NCBI GenBank assembly: GCA_031278145.1
Contig: JAITLA010000204.1
Location: forward strand, 1 to 11,651
Length of the DNA stretch: 11,651 nucleotides
Direction of reading: 5' to 3'
Source of the DNA: Eubacteriales Family XIII. Incertae Sedis bacterium
GTDB lineage: Bacteria; Bacillota_A; Clostridia; Peptostreptococcales; Anaerovoracaceae
This document shows positions 1-7,060 of the stretch, one piece after another. The notes beneath the pieces are model-generated. The model saw nothing but the letters and a program-made list of their open reading frames with translations, had not been told where the DNA came from and did not search any database. Made by a program: the position numbers and the translations under genes. How positions within the stretch are numbered: the first letter of the stretch is position 1; every line of letters starts with the position of its first letter.

Positions 1-6
1 CGCAGA

Positions 7-120
7 ACACATGGGGACGGTTCATTTGTGTAACACATACAATGTTGAAATTGCGCGATTTACCGGCACGGGCCACAGTGCCAAACCTGCCCAATACACA
101 AAAGAACCGTCCCCGTGTGT
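7..120. repeat. REP/MITE-like palindromic element
   Basis: Two 25-nt arms (7-31 and 96-120) are inverted copies of each other with two mismatches. Both carry the core GGGGACGGTTC (or its complement) flanked by ACACA and TTTGTGT. The 64-nt centre holds a smaller hairpin, GGCAC (65-69) with GTGCC (78-82). Repeats with this core are, from general knowledge, dispersed in many Firmicutes genomes and often associated with IS200-like REP transposases. No transposase is visible here, so this would be a non-autonomous copy. The reading frame that crosses it (42-254) shows no protein features. The stretch 121-240 holds nothing further that I recognise. Confidence 0.7.
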
Positions 121-243
121 ACTTTGTCAGTGACCTCCATTTTATCGGCCGGCGTCATGACGGAGGGGTGGGATGTTTCAAAATAACTTGGGGCCGAATA
201 ACAAGCAAAGCTATTTTACTTTATTTTTTGCCGAATTTCCTCT

Positions 244-271
244 TTTTCAAATAATATTTCCGGTGTATAAT
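244..271 (+). promoter_or_regulatory. Promoter of the FIST/kinase operon
   Basis: A perfect TATAAT -10 box lies at 266-271. A weak -35 (TTTTCA, 244-249) stands 16 bp upstream. The case is strengthened by the second promoter at 3850-3877, which has the same spacing, a similar -35 (TTCTCA), the same TTCCGGT block before the -10, and a similar GCCGAA-plus-T-rich upstream stretch. Transcription would start near 278. Confidence 0.6.
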
Positions 272-275
272 GAGA

Positions 276-348
276 ATTGAAATGCGTCCTTGTGCTTCAA
301 TATATGGGCGGGGTCAAAATCGAAACGCGTCCCGTTCGTTTTCGATTC
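276..348 (+). promoter_or_regulatory. Structured leader, copy A (before FIST gene)
   Basis: The leader carries two inverted repeats. Hairpin 1 pairs TTGAA (277-281) with TTCAA (296-300), and a G-C step can form inside. Hairpin 2 pairs AATCGAAA (318-325) with TTTCGATT (340-347), extended by CG/CG around a bulged T. The same two hairpins, in the same order and with compatible base changes, occur in the leader at 3899-3971. I match it to no known riboswitch. It could be a cis-acting RNA, an antiterminator target or a protein-binding site. Hairpin 1 lies at or near the predicted transcription start, so the DNA-operator reading stays open. Confidence 0.45.
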
Positions 349-360
349 CGCAACGCAAAC

Positions 361-367
361 GGAGGTG
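361..367 (+). promoter_or_regulatory. Ribosome binding site fixing the FIST start
   Basis: GGAGGTG lies five bases before the ATG at 373. This selects 373 over the in-frame upstream codon at 277, which overlaps the promoter and leader and has no binding site. Confidence 0.75.
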
Positions 368-372
368 CTCCC

Positions 373-1542
373 ATGATCAAAATGCTTAGCGCGCATACAT
401 CCGAGATGGACTTTGTGGAGGATGCCGTGTCGGAGTTGTTGCGGCAATTGGGCTTTGAAGAGGAAATCCCGCGCAAGGCGGTCGGCATCCTCACCTGTCA
501 CGCGGAATTCGTGCAAACCGGCGTGGTCAAGGCTCTGTGCGAGCGCTTGCCCTTCCCCGTGACGGGCTGCACGACGCTGGGCAGCGCGGCCGGCGGCGCG
601 GAGGGACACCAGCTTTTGACGATTTCGGTGCTCACCGGGGAGGATGTGGAATTCTCCGCCGCCCTGTCCGAACCCATTTCACCGGAGGACATCGGACCGC
701 CGGTTCGGGATGCCTACGAGCGCGCGCTGGCCGGGCTCTCCGAGCCCGAACCCGCGCTCGTGCTCGCCTTCGCTCCCTTTATGAACGCCGTGGACGGTAT
801 GCGCTTCTTCAGCCAAATCCAACGCAACTGCGGGGACGCGCCCCTGTACGGCACGATTTCCTGCAGCGGAAACCCGGATCTGTCGGGCAGCCTCACGATA
901 TGGAACGGCGACGCCGCGCCGGATGTTATGACCTTCATCCTGCTTCGTGGAAACGTGAAGCCGCGGTTCTTCCTCATGGCTTTCAGCGACGACAGGATGG
1001 GAAAGCAGAAGGGAACGATCACGGACGCGGAGGGCTCGCTGATCAAAGCGGTGAACGGCATGCCCGCACTCGATTTCATAGCGACCTGCGGCATCTCAAA
1101 GGAAAACGTGATCAAGGCGCCCGCATCCATACCCGTGATGATCGACTACGAGGACGGCTCGGCGCCGCTCGCCTGCGGGATCTACAATGTCACGCGGGAC
1201 GGCCGCATCCATGTCGGCGCGAACATCGTCATCGGCGCAAAGTTCTCTATAGGCACGCAGGATCAAAACGGGATCCTGTCCACCACGGAAGCGATATTGC
1301 GCCGCATATCGGACGAAACGAAGCCCCGCGGCATACTGATGCTGCCCTGCCTCTCCCGCAGCCTCGTGCTCGGCCCGAACTCGGAGGGCGAGCTGCGCCT
1401 GGTCGTGAAGGCGCTACGCGATGTCGCGCCCTATCACATCGCCTACTCCGGCGGCGAGATCTGTCCGGTGTACATCGAGGGCGGCGTCCTGCGCAATCGA
1501 TTCCACAATTTTACGTTTACGGCCTGTGTGTTCGACGCTTGA
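373..1542 (+). CDS. FIST-domain signal-transduction sensor protein
   Basis: This 389-residue protein shows the two-part FIST architecture (F-box and intracellular signal transduction). The FIST_N part covers roughly residues 30-215, with the VTGCTTLG stretch. The FIST_C part covers about 225-370, with the characteristic YSGGEICPV block at residues 358-366. FIST domains are thought to bind small ligands, possibly amino acids, and are often fused to or encoded beside histidine kinases or GGDEF proteins. No signal peptide or membrane segment is seen, so it should be cytosolic. The start at 373 is set by GGAGGTG; in-frame codons back to 277 look untranslated. The kinase gene follows with little or no gap, so the two probably form one operon in which FIST senses a ligand and the kinase relays the signal. 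The ligand is unknown. Family assignment is firm and the partner role is inferred. Confidence 0.88.
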   Translation: MIKMLSAHTSEMDFVEDAVSELLRQLGFEEEIPRKAVGILTCHAEFVQTGVVKALCERLPFPVTGCTTLGSAAGGAEGHQLLTISVLTGEDVEFSAALSEPISPEDIGPPVRDAYERALAGLSEPEPALVLAFAPFMNAVDGMRFFSQIQRNCGDAPLYGTISCSGNPDLSGSLTIWNGDAAPDVMTFILLRGNVKPRFFLMAFSDDRMGKQKGTITDAEGSLIKAVNGMPALDFIATCGISKENVIKAPASIPVMIDYEDGSAPLACGIYNVTRDGRIHVGANIVIGAKFSIGTQDQNGILSTTEAILRRISDETKPRGILMLPCLSRSLVLGPNSEGELRLVVKALRDVAPYHIAYSGGEICPVYIEGGVLRNRFHNFTFTACVFDA

Positions 1543-1605
1543 TTGCGGGGGAGCGACAACGATTTTCGAAAGCATACGCAAAGCAGATGGGATGGTGACG
1601 ATCTT

Positions 1606-3780
1606 TTGACGGCAAAAACGACAGCGATTGCGGATTCCTTCACGGATGCGGAGGCGCTACGCGGGCGCATAGCAAGCCTGGAGGCGGAAAACGCCGCACT
1701 GAACCGCGCCGGAATCCGTCAGGCACGGCAGATCAAAACGCTGCAGGAAACCTTGGAGCGCAACATGACCGTGGCCTCGGCCGCGACGGATTTGGAGATG
1801 ATGCGGACGTCCGAGCAGAGGAATTTGGAGCGCTACATGCGGCTTCTGCTCGAAAACAGCCCCGACATGATCATCCTGCTGGATGACAAGGGCAATTTTT
1901 CCTATTGCACGGACGCTTTTCTGAAAAAGACGAGGATCGACGCGTTCCGGCAGATCGAGGGCAAGAACTGCATCGACCTGTTCACGCGCTTCTCGGGCGA
2001 GGCTTGGGGCGAAAAGATGCGGGAGATATTCCAAAGGGCCATCCGCGAAAGGACCGGCGTTTCCCTCGAGGAGAGCATAGACATAAGCGGTGGCGGCACG
2101 GCGCGCAATTATTCGATCCACTTCACGCCGATGTACGCCGCGGACGGGAATTTGAGCGCATCCATGCTGCTGCTGCACGATGTCACGGAGCTCGTGCAAG
2201 CGAAGGAAACGGCGGAAAACGCCAGCATGGCCAAGAGCTCCTTCCTCGCGAACATGAGCCACGAAATGCGCACGCCGATGAACGCGATCATCGGCATGAC
2301 GCTGATTGCAAAGACCTCGGGCGAGCTCGAACGCAAGGATTATTGCCTGAAGAAGATCGAGGACGCTTCCACGCATCTGCTCGGCGTGATCAACGACATT
2401 CTGGACATGTCCAAGATCGAGGCGAACAAGTTCGATCTCTCCTTTGCGAGCTTCGACTTCGAGAGGATGCTGCAAAAGGTCGCAAACGTCATCAATTTTC
2501 GCGTGGACGAGAAAAAGCAGAGTTTCATCGTCCGCGTGGACAGCCATATCCCGCGCATGCTGATCGGCGACGATCAGCGCTTGTCGCAGGTCATCGCAAA
2601 CCTGCTTTCCAACGCCGTGAAATTCACGCCGGAGGAAGGGCGGATCCGCCTCGACGCTTCCCTTCTGGAGGAAAGCGGACGCGCCTGCCTCATTCAGATC
2701 AAGGTGACGGACACCGGCATCGGCATCAGTGAGGAACAGCAGGCCCGGCTGTTCAATTCCTTCGAGCAGGCGGACAGCAGCACTTCGCGCAGGTTCGGCG
2801 GCACCGGCCTCGGGCTTGCGATCTCCAAGCGCATCGTCGAGATGATGGGCGGCAAGATCCGGATCGAGTCCAAGCTCGGGCAGGGATCGGCCTTCATCTT
2901 CACGCTGTGGGCCGAACGCGCGGACGAAGCGTCGCCCGGACTGCTGCATCCCGGCGTCAACCGGAGGAACATCCGCATCCTCGTCGCGGACGACGCGCCG
3001 GAAATCCGTGAGTACTTCGCGGAGATCCTGCGGCGCTTCGACATCGCCTGCGACACCGCCGCGGACGGCAGGGAGGCCGTCGCCCTGATCGAAAAAAACG
3101 GCGCCTACGATCTCTTCTTCGTGGACCGTTACATGCCGAACATGGACGGCATAGAGCTCTCGCGGCACATCCGGGAGATCGGCTCGGCCGATTCCGTCAT
3201 CATCATGATCTCCGCCGGCGAATGGAGCCGCATCGAGCGGGAAGCCCGCCTGGCGGGCGTGAACAAATTCCTGCCCAAGCCGCTTTTCGCGTCCACCGTG
3301 GCCGATTGCATCAATGAATGCATCGGAACGGAGGCCCTGATCGAGGCGGAAAACGCGCATCCGGACGAGATCCGCTCCTTTGCCGGCCGCACCCTCCTGC
3401 TGGCGGAGGACATCGAGATCAACCGTGAGATCGTACTGACCCTGCTGGCGCCGACCGAGCTCGCGATCACCTGCGCCGAAAACGGCACGGAGGCCCTGCG
3501 GCTCTTCCGCGAGGCGCCCGGAAAATACGACATGATCTTCATGGACGTGCACATGCCGGAGATGGACGGTTACGAGGCCACGCGCCGCATACGCGCGCTC
3601 GACGCGCCGGAGGCGAAAAGCGTTCCCATCGTCGCCATGACCGCAAACGTGTTCCGCGAGGACATAGAAAAATGCCTGGCCTCCGGCATGGACGATCACA
3701 TCGGCAAACCCCTCGACTTCGACGAATTGCTTGCCAAGCTGCACGAATATCTGCCCGACGCCCCCGCCGAAACGCTTTGA
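1606..3780 (+). CDS. Cytosolic hybrid histidine kinase (PAS-HisKA-HATPase-REC-REC)
   Basis: From a TTG at 1606 the product is 724 residues. A coiled coil (about 15-55) is followed by a PAS domain (about 76-200), then HisKA with its H-box at His219 in the motif SHEMRTPMNAIIGM. HATPase_c follows, with N-box Asn336, DTGIG from Asp369 and the GGTGLGLA box from 398. Receiver 1 spans about 455-575 (phospho-acceptor Asp507, Lys558). Receiver 2 spans about 596-720 (Asp647, Lys701). All catalytic residues are present. There is no transmembrane segment, HPt or output domain, so phosphotransfer must end on an HPt/regulator encoded elsewhere, or on partners. The start is uncertain: TTG at 1543 directly abuts the FIST stop but lacks a binding site, while 1606 has GGATGGTGA upstream and gives a natural coiled-coil N-terminus. 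It is likely co-transcribed with, and informed by, the FIST protein. Confidence 0.9.
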   Translation: MTAKTTAIADSFTDAEALRGRIASLEAENAALNRAGIRQARQIKTLQETLERNMTVASAATDLEMMRTSEQRNLERYMRLLLENSPDMIILLDDKGNFSYCTDAFLKKTRIDAFRQIEGKNCIDLFTRFSGEAWGEKMREIFQRAIRERTGVSLEESIDISGGGTARNYSIHFTPMYAADGNLSASMLLLHDVTELVQAKETAENASMAKSSFLANMSHEMRTPMNAIIGMTLIAKTSGELERKDYCLKKIEDASTHLLGVINDILDMSKIEANKFDLSFASFDFERMLQKVANVINFRVDEKKQSFIVRVDSHIPRMLIGDDQRLSQVIANLLSNAVKFTPEEGRIRLDASLLEESGRACLIQIKVTDTGIGISEEQQARLFNSFEQADSSTSRRFGGTGLGLAISKRIVEMMGGKIRIESKLGQGSAFIFTLWAERADEASPGLLHPGVNRRNIRILVADDAPEIREYFAEILRRFDIACDTAADGREAVALIEKNGAYDLFFVDRYMPNMDGIELSRHIREIGSADSVIIMISAGEWSRIEREARLAGVNKFLPKPLFASTVADCINECIGTEALIEAENAHPDEIRSFAGRTLLLAEDIEINREIVLTLLAPTELAITCAENGTEALRLFREAPGKYDMIFMDVHMPEMDGYEATRRIRALDAPEAKSVPIVAMTANVFREDIEKCLASGMDDHIGKPLDFDELLAKLHEYLPDAPAETL

Positions 3781-3849
3781 GAGGGCTTTTTCTCCCGCGG
3801 CGCGGCGTTTGAACGATACGAACGGAAGATTGCGGCCGAAATTTTTTCT

Positions 3850-3877
3850 TTCTCAAATGCCGCTTCCGGTATATAAT
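3850..3877 (+). promoter_or_regulatory. Promoter of the dehydrogenase/aminotransferase operon
   Basis: TATAAT at 3872-3877 is preceded, 16 bp upstream, by TTCTCA (3850-3855). The region 3835-3877 resembles 230-271 base for base over most of its length (GCCGAA, T-rich tract, TCAAAT, TTCCGGT, TATAAT). I see no convincing terminator between the kinase stop (3780) and this promoter, so read-through is possible. Confidence 0.6.
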
Positions 3878-3884
3878 ATAGATA

Positions 3885-3994
3885 GACGCATATATGGGTT
3901 GAAGTGCGCCCTTGGCGCTTTGATTTGGACGGAGCCGAACTCGAAACGGGTCGGGGATTCCGATTTCCGAGAATCACATTCGCGGCACTGCGTC
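3885..3994 (+). promoter_or_regulatory. Structured leader, copy B (before dehydrogenase gene)
   Basis: Hairpin 1 pairs TTGAAG (3899-3904) with CTTTGA (3918-3923) and continues as CGCC/GGCG around a CTT loop. Hairpin 2 pairs CTCGAAA (3940-3946) with the segment 3964-3971, with CGG/CCG inside. An outer stem, GACGCA (3885-3890) with TGCGTC (3989-3994), could enclose both and has no obvious match in copy A. Compared with copy A, the hairpin 2 A-T pair becomes C-G on both arms, and hairpin 1 changes keep pairing through G-U. This supports selection on structure. The leader ends about 43 nt before the ATG. No known riboswitch class is recognised. Confidence 0.45.
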
Positions 3995-4037
3995 TTGGAC
4001 CGCGAGCTTGGCAACGCATTGCAGAAAGGAGATTGAA

Positions 4038-5459
4038 ATGGCATTGAATTACGAGGAGTACGTCGAGGGGCTTGTCAAGAGGGGCCGCGCGGCGCAGCGC
4101 ATCGCGGAGGAGTACGATCAAAAGACGGTGGATCGCCTGACCGAGGCCGTGGCTTACGCGCTCACGATCCCCGAAACGGCGCTGAAATTCGGTGAAATGC
4201 TCGTTGAGGAAAGCGGCATGGGCATCGCGGCGGACAAGCAGGCCAAGATGTTCAGCAAGGTCAAGGGCTCTTACGCGCAGATGAAGGGCCGCCCGTCCGT
4301 CGGGCTTATGGAGGTTGACGAGAAGATCGGCATCGAGAAATACGCCAAGCCCATGGGCGTCGTCGGCGCCATCATTCCCGTGACAAACGGCGAAGCCACC
4401 CCCGTCGTCAAATCGCTGATGGCGATCAAGACGCGGAACGCGATCCTGCTCGCGCCGCACCCGAAGGCCAAGAAGACGAATTGGGCCGTCACCGAGCTTA
4501 TTCGGAGCGTCTTGAAGAAGTACGGCGCGCCGGAGGACCTCGTGCAGGCGGTCGATCCCGAATACGTGTCCGTCGAGTGCTCGCAGCAGATCATGCGGCA
4601 GGTCGATTTCATCCTCGCGACGGGCGGGACGCCGATGGTGCGGCAGGCTTATTCCTCGGGCAATCCGACGATAGGCGTCGGCACGGGCAACGTCGTCTGC
4701 ATCGTGGACGGCACCACGAATCAGGACGAGGTCGCCGATATGATCATCCGTTCGAAGACCTTCGACCACGCGACGTCCTGCTCGACGGAGAACAACATCA
4801 TCGTGCTCGAGGACGCCTACGACGGTTTCACGCGGGCCATAGAAAAGCAAGGCGCTTACATCGCCAAGGAGGGCACGCCCGAAAAGGAGCGGATCGTGAA
4901 GGCCCTGTGGCCGGAAACGCCGGCCAACCACAATCTGAACAGGCACATCATAGCGCAGTCGGCCGCGAAAATCGCCGAGATCGCCGGCGTCGACGCGCCG
5001 AACGCCAAGATCATTCTGGTGGAGGAAAACGGCGGATACGGCAACGACTTCCCGCTCACGGGCGAAAAGCTGTCCCCCGTGGCGGAGCTCCGCAAGGCGA
5101 AGGACTTCGACGACGCCGTCCGGCAGACGCTGAACATCCTCGAATATCAGGGCAAGGGCCACAGCATCGGCATCCACACCTCGCACAAGGAAAGGGTTAC
5201 CCTGCTCGGCGAGAAGGTGCCCGTCTGCAAGGTGTGCGTCAACCTGCCGCAGAGCCTGTCCAATTCCGGCTCGTGGACCTGCGGCTTCCCGATGTCCATG
5301 ACGCTCGGCTGCGGCACGTGGGGGCACAACAGCATATCGTGGAACGCGACCTACCTCGACCTGCTGAACTTCACCTATGTGGCGCGTCCCATACCGTCCT
5401 GGCAGCCCAAGGATGAAGAGCTGTTCGGCAGCGAGGTGCGCGCGGCCTTCGCCGGATAG
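4038..5459 (+). CDS. Acylating aldehyde dehydrogenase, sulfoacetaldehyde dehydrogenase (SauS)-like
   Basis: This 473-residue enzyme belongs to the CoA-acylating branch of the aldehyde dehydrogenase superfamily (the branch of EutE and the AdhE N-domain). It would convert an aldehyde plus CoA plus NAD(P)+ to acyl-CoA, or run in reverse. The catalytic cysteine is Cys248 in the motif HATSCSTENN, and the nucleotide-binding region includes ATGGTPMVRQAYSSG and GVGTGNVV. The TSCSTEN signature and the size resemble acylating sulfoacetaldehyde dehydrogenases (SauS/SqwD type), and the neighbouring taurine-type aminotransferase supports that substrate. The start at 4038 follows AAAGGAG at 4025-4031. It is the first gene of a two-gene operon with its own promoter and structured leader. 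The acylating class is secure; sulfoacetaldehyde as substrate is inferred from signature and context, and another short aldehyde is possible. Confidence 0.85.
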   Translation: MALNYEEYVEGLVKRGRAAQRIAEEYDQKTVDRLTEAVAYALTIPETALKFGEMLVEESGMGIAADKQAKMFSKVKGSYAQMKGRPSVGLMEVDEKIGIEKYAKPMGVVGAIIPVTNGEATPVVKSLMAIKTRNAILLAPHPKAKKTNWAVTELIRSVLKKYGAPEDLVQAVDPEYVSVECSQQIMRQVDFILATGGTPMVRQAYSSGNPTIGVGTGNVVCIVDGTTNQDEVADMIIRSKTFDHATSCSTENNIIVLEDAYDGFTRAIEKQGAYIAKEGTPEKERIVKALWPETPANHNLNRHIIAQSAAKIAEIAGVDAPNAKIILVEENGGYGNDFPLTGEKLSPVAELRKAKDFDDAVRQTLNILEYQGKGHSIGIHTSHKERVTLLGEKVPVCKVCVNLPQSLSNSGSWTCGFPMSMTLGCGTWGHNSISWNATYLDLLNFTYVARPIPSWQPKDEELFGSEVRAAFAG

Positions 5460-5490
5460 GAGCGGACGCCGTGCAATCCGTATACACAGA

Positions 5491-5560
5491 GAGCTTAGGA
5501 TTCGTTACGAATAAACCAGACATTTGGCTTGCCTTTATTCCGTAACGAACCCTTATGCAG
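5491..5560 (+). repeat. Long inverted repeat between dehydrogenase and aminotransferase genes
   Basis: TTCGTTACGAATAAA (5501-5515) is mirrored by TTTATTCCGTAACGAA (5534-5549), 15 pairs with one extra base, around an 18-nt loop. Weaker pairing extends outward (CTTAGGA against CCCTTA). There is no T-tract, so it is not an intrinsic terminator. It sits about 35 nt upstream of the aminotransferase start, just before the binding site, so it could be an RNA processing or stability element, an operator, or a dispersed palindromic repeat. Its right arm recurs at 9362-9379. Confidence 0.65.
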
Positions 5561-5583
5561 CAATCAGGAGGGGGAACCACAAC

Positions 5584-6912
5584 ATGTCCAAGATCAGTGA
5601 AATGAGCAAAAAATACAACCTGCACTCGTGGAGCGCGCAGGGCAAGCTGAATCCGATGACGGTGACCAAGGCGGAGGGGATATACTTTTGGGACGACGAG
5701 GGCAAGAAATACTACGATATGTCCTCGCAGCTCGTGAACTCGAACCTCGGCCACGGCAACAGGGCCATCATCGAAGCGATCAAGGCGCAGGCGGAAAAGA
5801 TGGCCTTCATGGGACCGGGCTACGCGGTCGATGTCCGCTCCGAGGCCGCGCGGAAGCTCGTCGAGTTTGCGGGGCCGCACTTCGAGGGCGGCAAGGTGTT
5901 CTTCACGAACGCCGGCGCGGAGGCCAACGAGAACGCGATCAAATTCGCGAAGGCCTTCACGGGCAGGTGGAAGGTCTTCTCGATGTACAGGTCCTACCAC
6001 GGCGCGACCTTCGGCGCTTCCGCGCTGAACGGGGAGCCGCGGCGCTGGATCGCGGAGCCGGGCGTGCCGGGCTTCATCCACTTCGACGGCCCCTATGCCT
6101 ACAGAGCGCCCAAGGCTTGCAAGTTCAACTCGGAGGAAGACGTTACGGCCTTCTACCTCGAGCTTTTGGAGAATCAGCTCAACTACGAGGACCCGCGGGC
6201 CGTCGCGGCGATCTTCGTCGAAACGATTGTCGGCTCAAACGGCGTGTTGATCCCGCCCAAGGGCTATCTCAAGGGCGTGCAGGCGCTTTGCAACAAGCAC
6301 GGCATCATGCTCGTCTGCGACGAGGTGATGGCCGGCTTCTACCGGACGGGCAGCAAATTCGCCTTCATGCGGTTTGATATAAAGCCCGACATCATCACCT
6401 TCGCCAAGGGCTCCACCTGCGGCTACATCCCGTTCGGCGGCGTCATCGTCAAGAAGGAGATCGCCGAGTATTTCAACGACCGCAAGATGTTCAACGGCCT
6501 GACCTACAGCGCGCACCCGATGGGCTGCGCGGCGGCCGTCGCCACGATGGACGAATACGAGCGCCTGGGCACGGAGGAAAACGTCAAAAAGCAGGGCAAG
6601 CTGCTCGCGGAATCCCTCGACGCGATGGAGAAGAAGCACAAATGCGTCGGAGAGGTGCGGCACATCGGGCTCTTCGCGATGATCGAATTCGTGAAGGACA
6701 AGGCGAGCCGTGAGCCGCTCGCGCCCTTCAACGGCGATCCCGAGGGCCGCATCGCGAAGATCTGCGGCATGCTCAAGGCGGAGGGCTTCGTCACCTACTC
6801 CCACGAGAACATGATCATCGTCGCGCCGCCGCTGATCATCACGGAGCAAGAGCTCCGCGACGCGCTGGGGATACTGGACCGGGTACTCGATTCCGCGGAC
6901 GCGACGCTATAG
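5584..6912 (+). CDS. Class III aminotransferase, taurine transaminase type
   Basis: This 442-residue PLP enzyme of fold type I, class III, would move an amino group from a terminal amine (probably taurine) to pyruvate or 2-oxoglutarate. The PLP lysine is Lys275 in TFAKGSTCGYIPFGG, and the aspartate contacting the pyridine nitrogen is Asp246 in VCDEVMAGF. The N-terminal block LHSWSAQGKLNP and the YDMSSQLVNSNLGH stretch match the taurine-pyruvate/taurine-2-oxoglutarate transaminase group as I remember it. Length is normal for the family. The start at 5584 follows GGAGGGGG; the open frame extends to 5524 but runs through the inverted repeat. With the upstream dehydrogenase it makes a route taurine to sulfoacetaldehyde to sulfoacetyl-CoA, or the reverse. 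No sulfite-releasing enzyme (Xsc, IslA) is in the window. The class is firm; amine and acceptor specificity are inferred. Confidence 0.87.
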   Translation: MSKISEMSKKYNLHSWSAQGKLNPMTVTKAEGIYFWDDEGKKYYDMSSQLVNSNLGHGNRAIIEAIKAQAEKMAFMGPGYAVDVRSEAARKLVEFAGPHFEGGKVFFTNAGAEANENAIKFAKAFTGRWKVFSMYRSYHGATFGASALNGEPRRWIAEPGVPGFIHFDGPYAYRAPKACKFNSEEDVTAFYLELLENQLNYEDPRAVAAIFVETIVGSNGVLIPPKGYLKGVQALCNKHGIMLVCDEVMAGFYRTGSKFAFMRFDIKPDIITFAKGSTCGYIPFGGVIVKKEIAEYFNDRKMFNGLTYSAHPMGCAAAVATMDEYERLGTEENVKKQGKLLAESLDAMEKKHKCVGEVRHIGLFAMIEFVKDKASREPLAPFNGDPEGRIAKICGMLKAEGFVTYSHENMIIVAPPLIITEQELRDALGILDRVLDSADATL

Positions 6913-6949
6913 GTTCCCGCTCGAACGGCGCACGGATTTGCAAAATGCG

Positions 6950-6983
6950 AAGGCGGGCCATCTCGGGATGGCCTGCCTTTTTT
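6950..6983 (+). terminator. Rho-independent terminator after the aminotransferase
   Basis: A 13-bp stem (6950-6962 with 6967-6979, one G-T pair) has a TCGG loop and ends in a run of six T (6978-6983). It lies 38 nt past the aminotransferase stop. Read on the minus strand the downstream side is poor in T, so it mainly serves the plus strand. A second, weaker hairpin with six T follows at 7024-7052. The convergent leftward gene ends at 7061, and I see no clear terminator for it. Confidence 0.9.
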
Positions 6984-7060
6984 CGTTCGCGCCAAGCGGG
7001 CACGGGTGTCATGATGCCGGCGGCGCTTTCCTTTCCGCGCGGAGCGTTTTTTGAGGGCGA

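Noticed and set aside
42..254. Small open frame of 70 codons at the left edge
   Set aside because: It runs through the palindromic element and promoter, with no binding site or protein-like features.
276..348. Known riboswitch (for example the cyclic-di-GMP GEMM class) in the leader
   Set aside because: The conserved core bases of GEMM and of other classes I know are not present; only the hairpin architecture is shared between the two local copies.
1543..1605. Kinase start at the TTG directly after the FIST stop
   Set aside because: There is no binding site upstream and the added residues look non-coding. TTG at 1606 is preferred, but 1543 is not excluded.
1657..3744. Very long open frame on the minus strand, antisense to the kinase
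   Set aside because: It mirrors the GC-rich codon structure of a kinase with all motifs intact, has no recognisable domain, and is dominated by His/Asp/Arg/Val typical of antisense shadows.
3696..5327. Long minus-strand open frame antisense to the dehydrogenase
   Set aside because: It crosses a well-supported promoter and leader and has shadow-type composition; the plus-strand dehydrogenase has complete catalytic motifs.
7024..7052. Second intrinsic terminator after the aminotransferase
   Set aside because: The stem is short with a two-base bulge (CGCT-CC with GGAGCG). The six-T run is suggestive, but the strong terminator at 6950-6983 already serves this operon.
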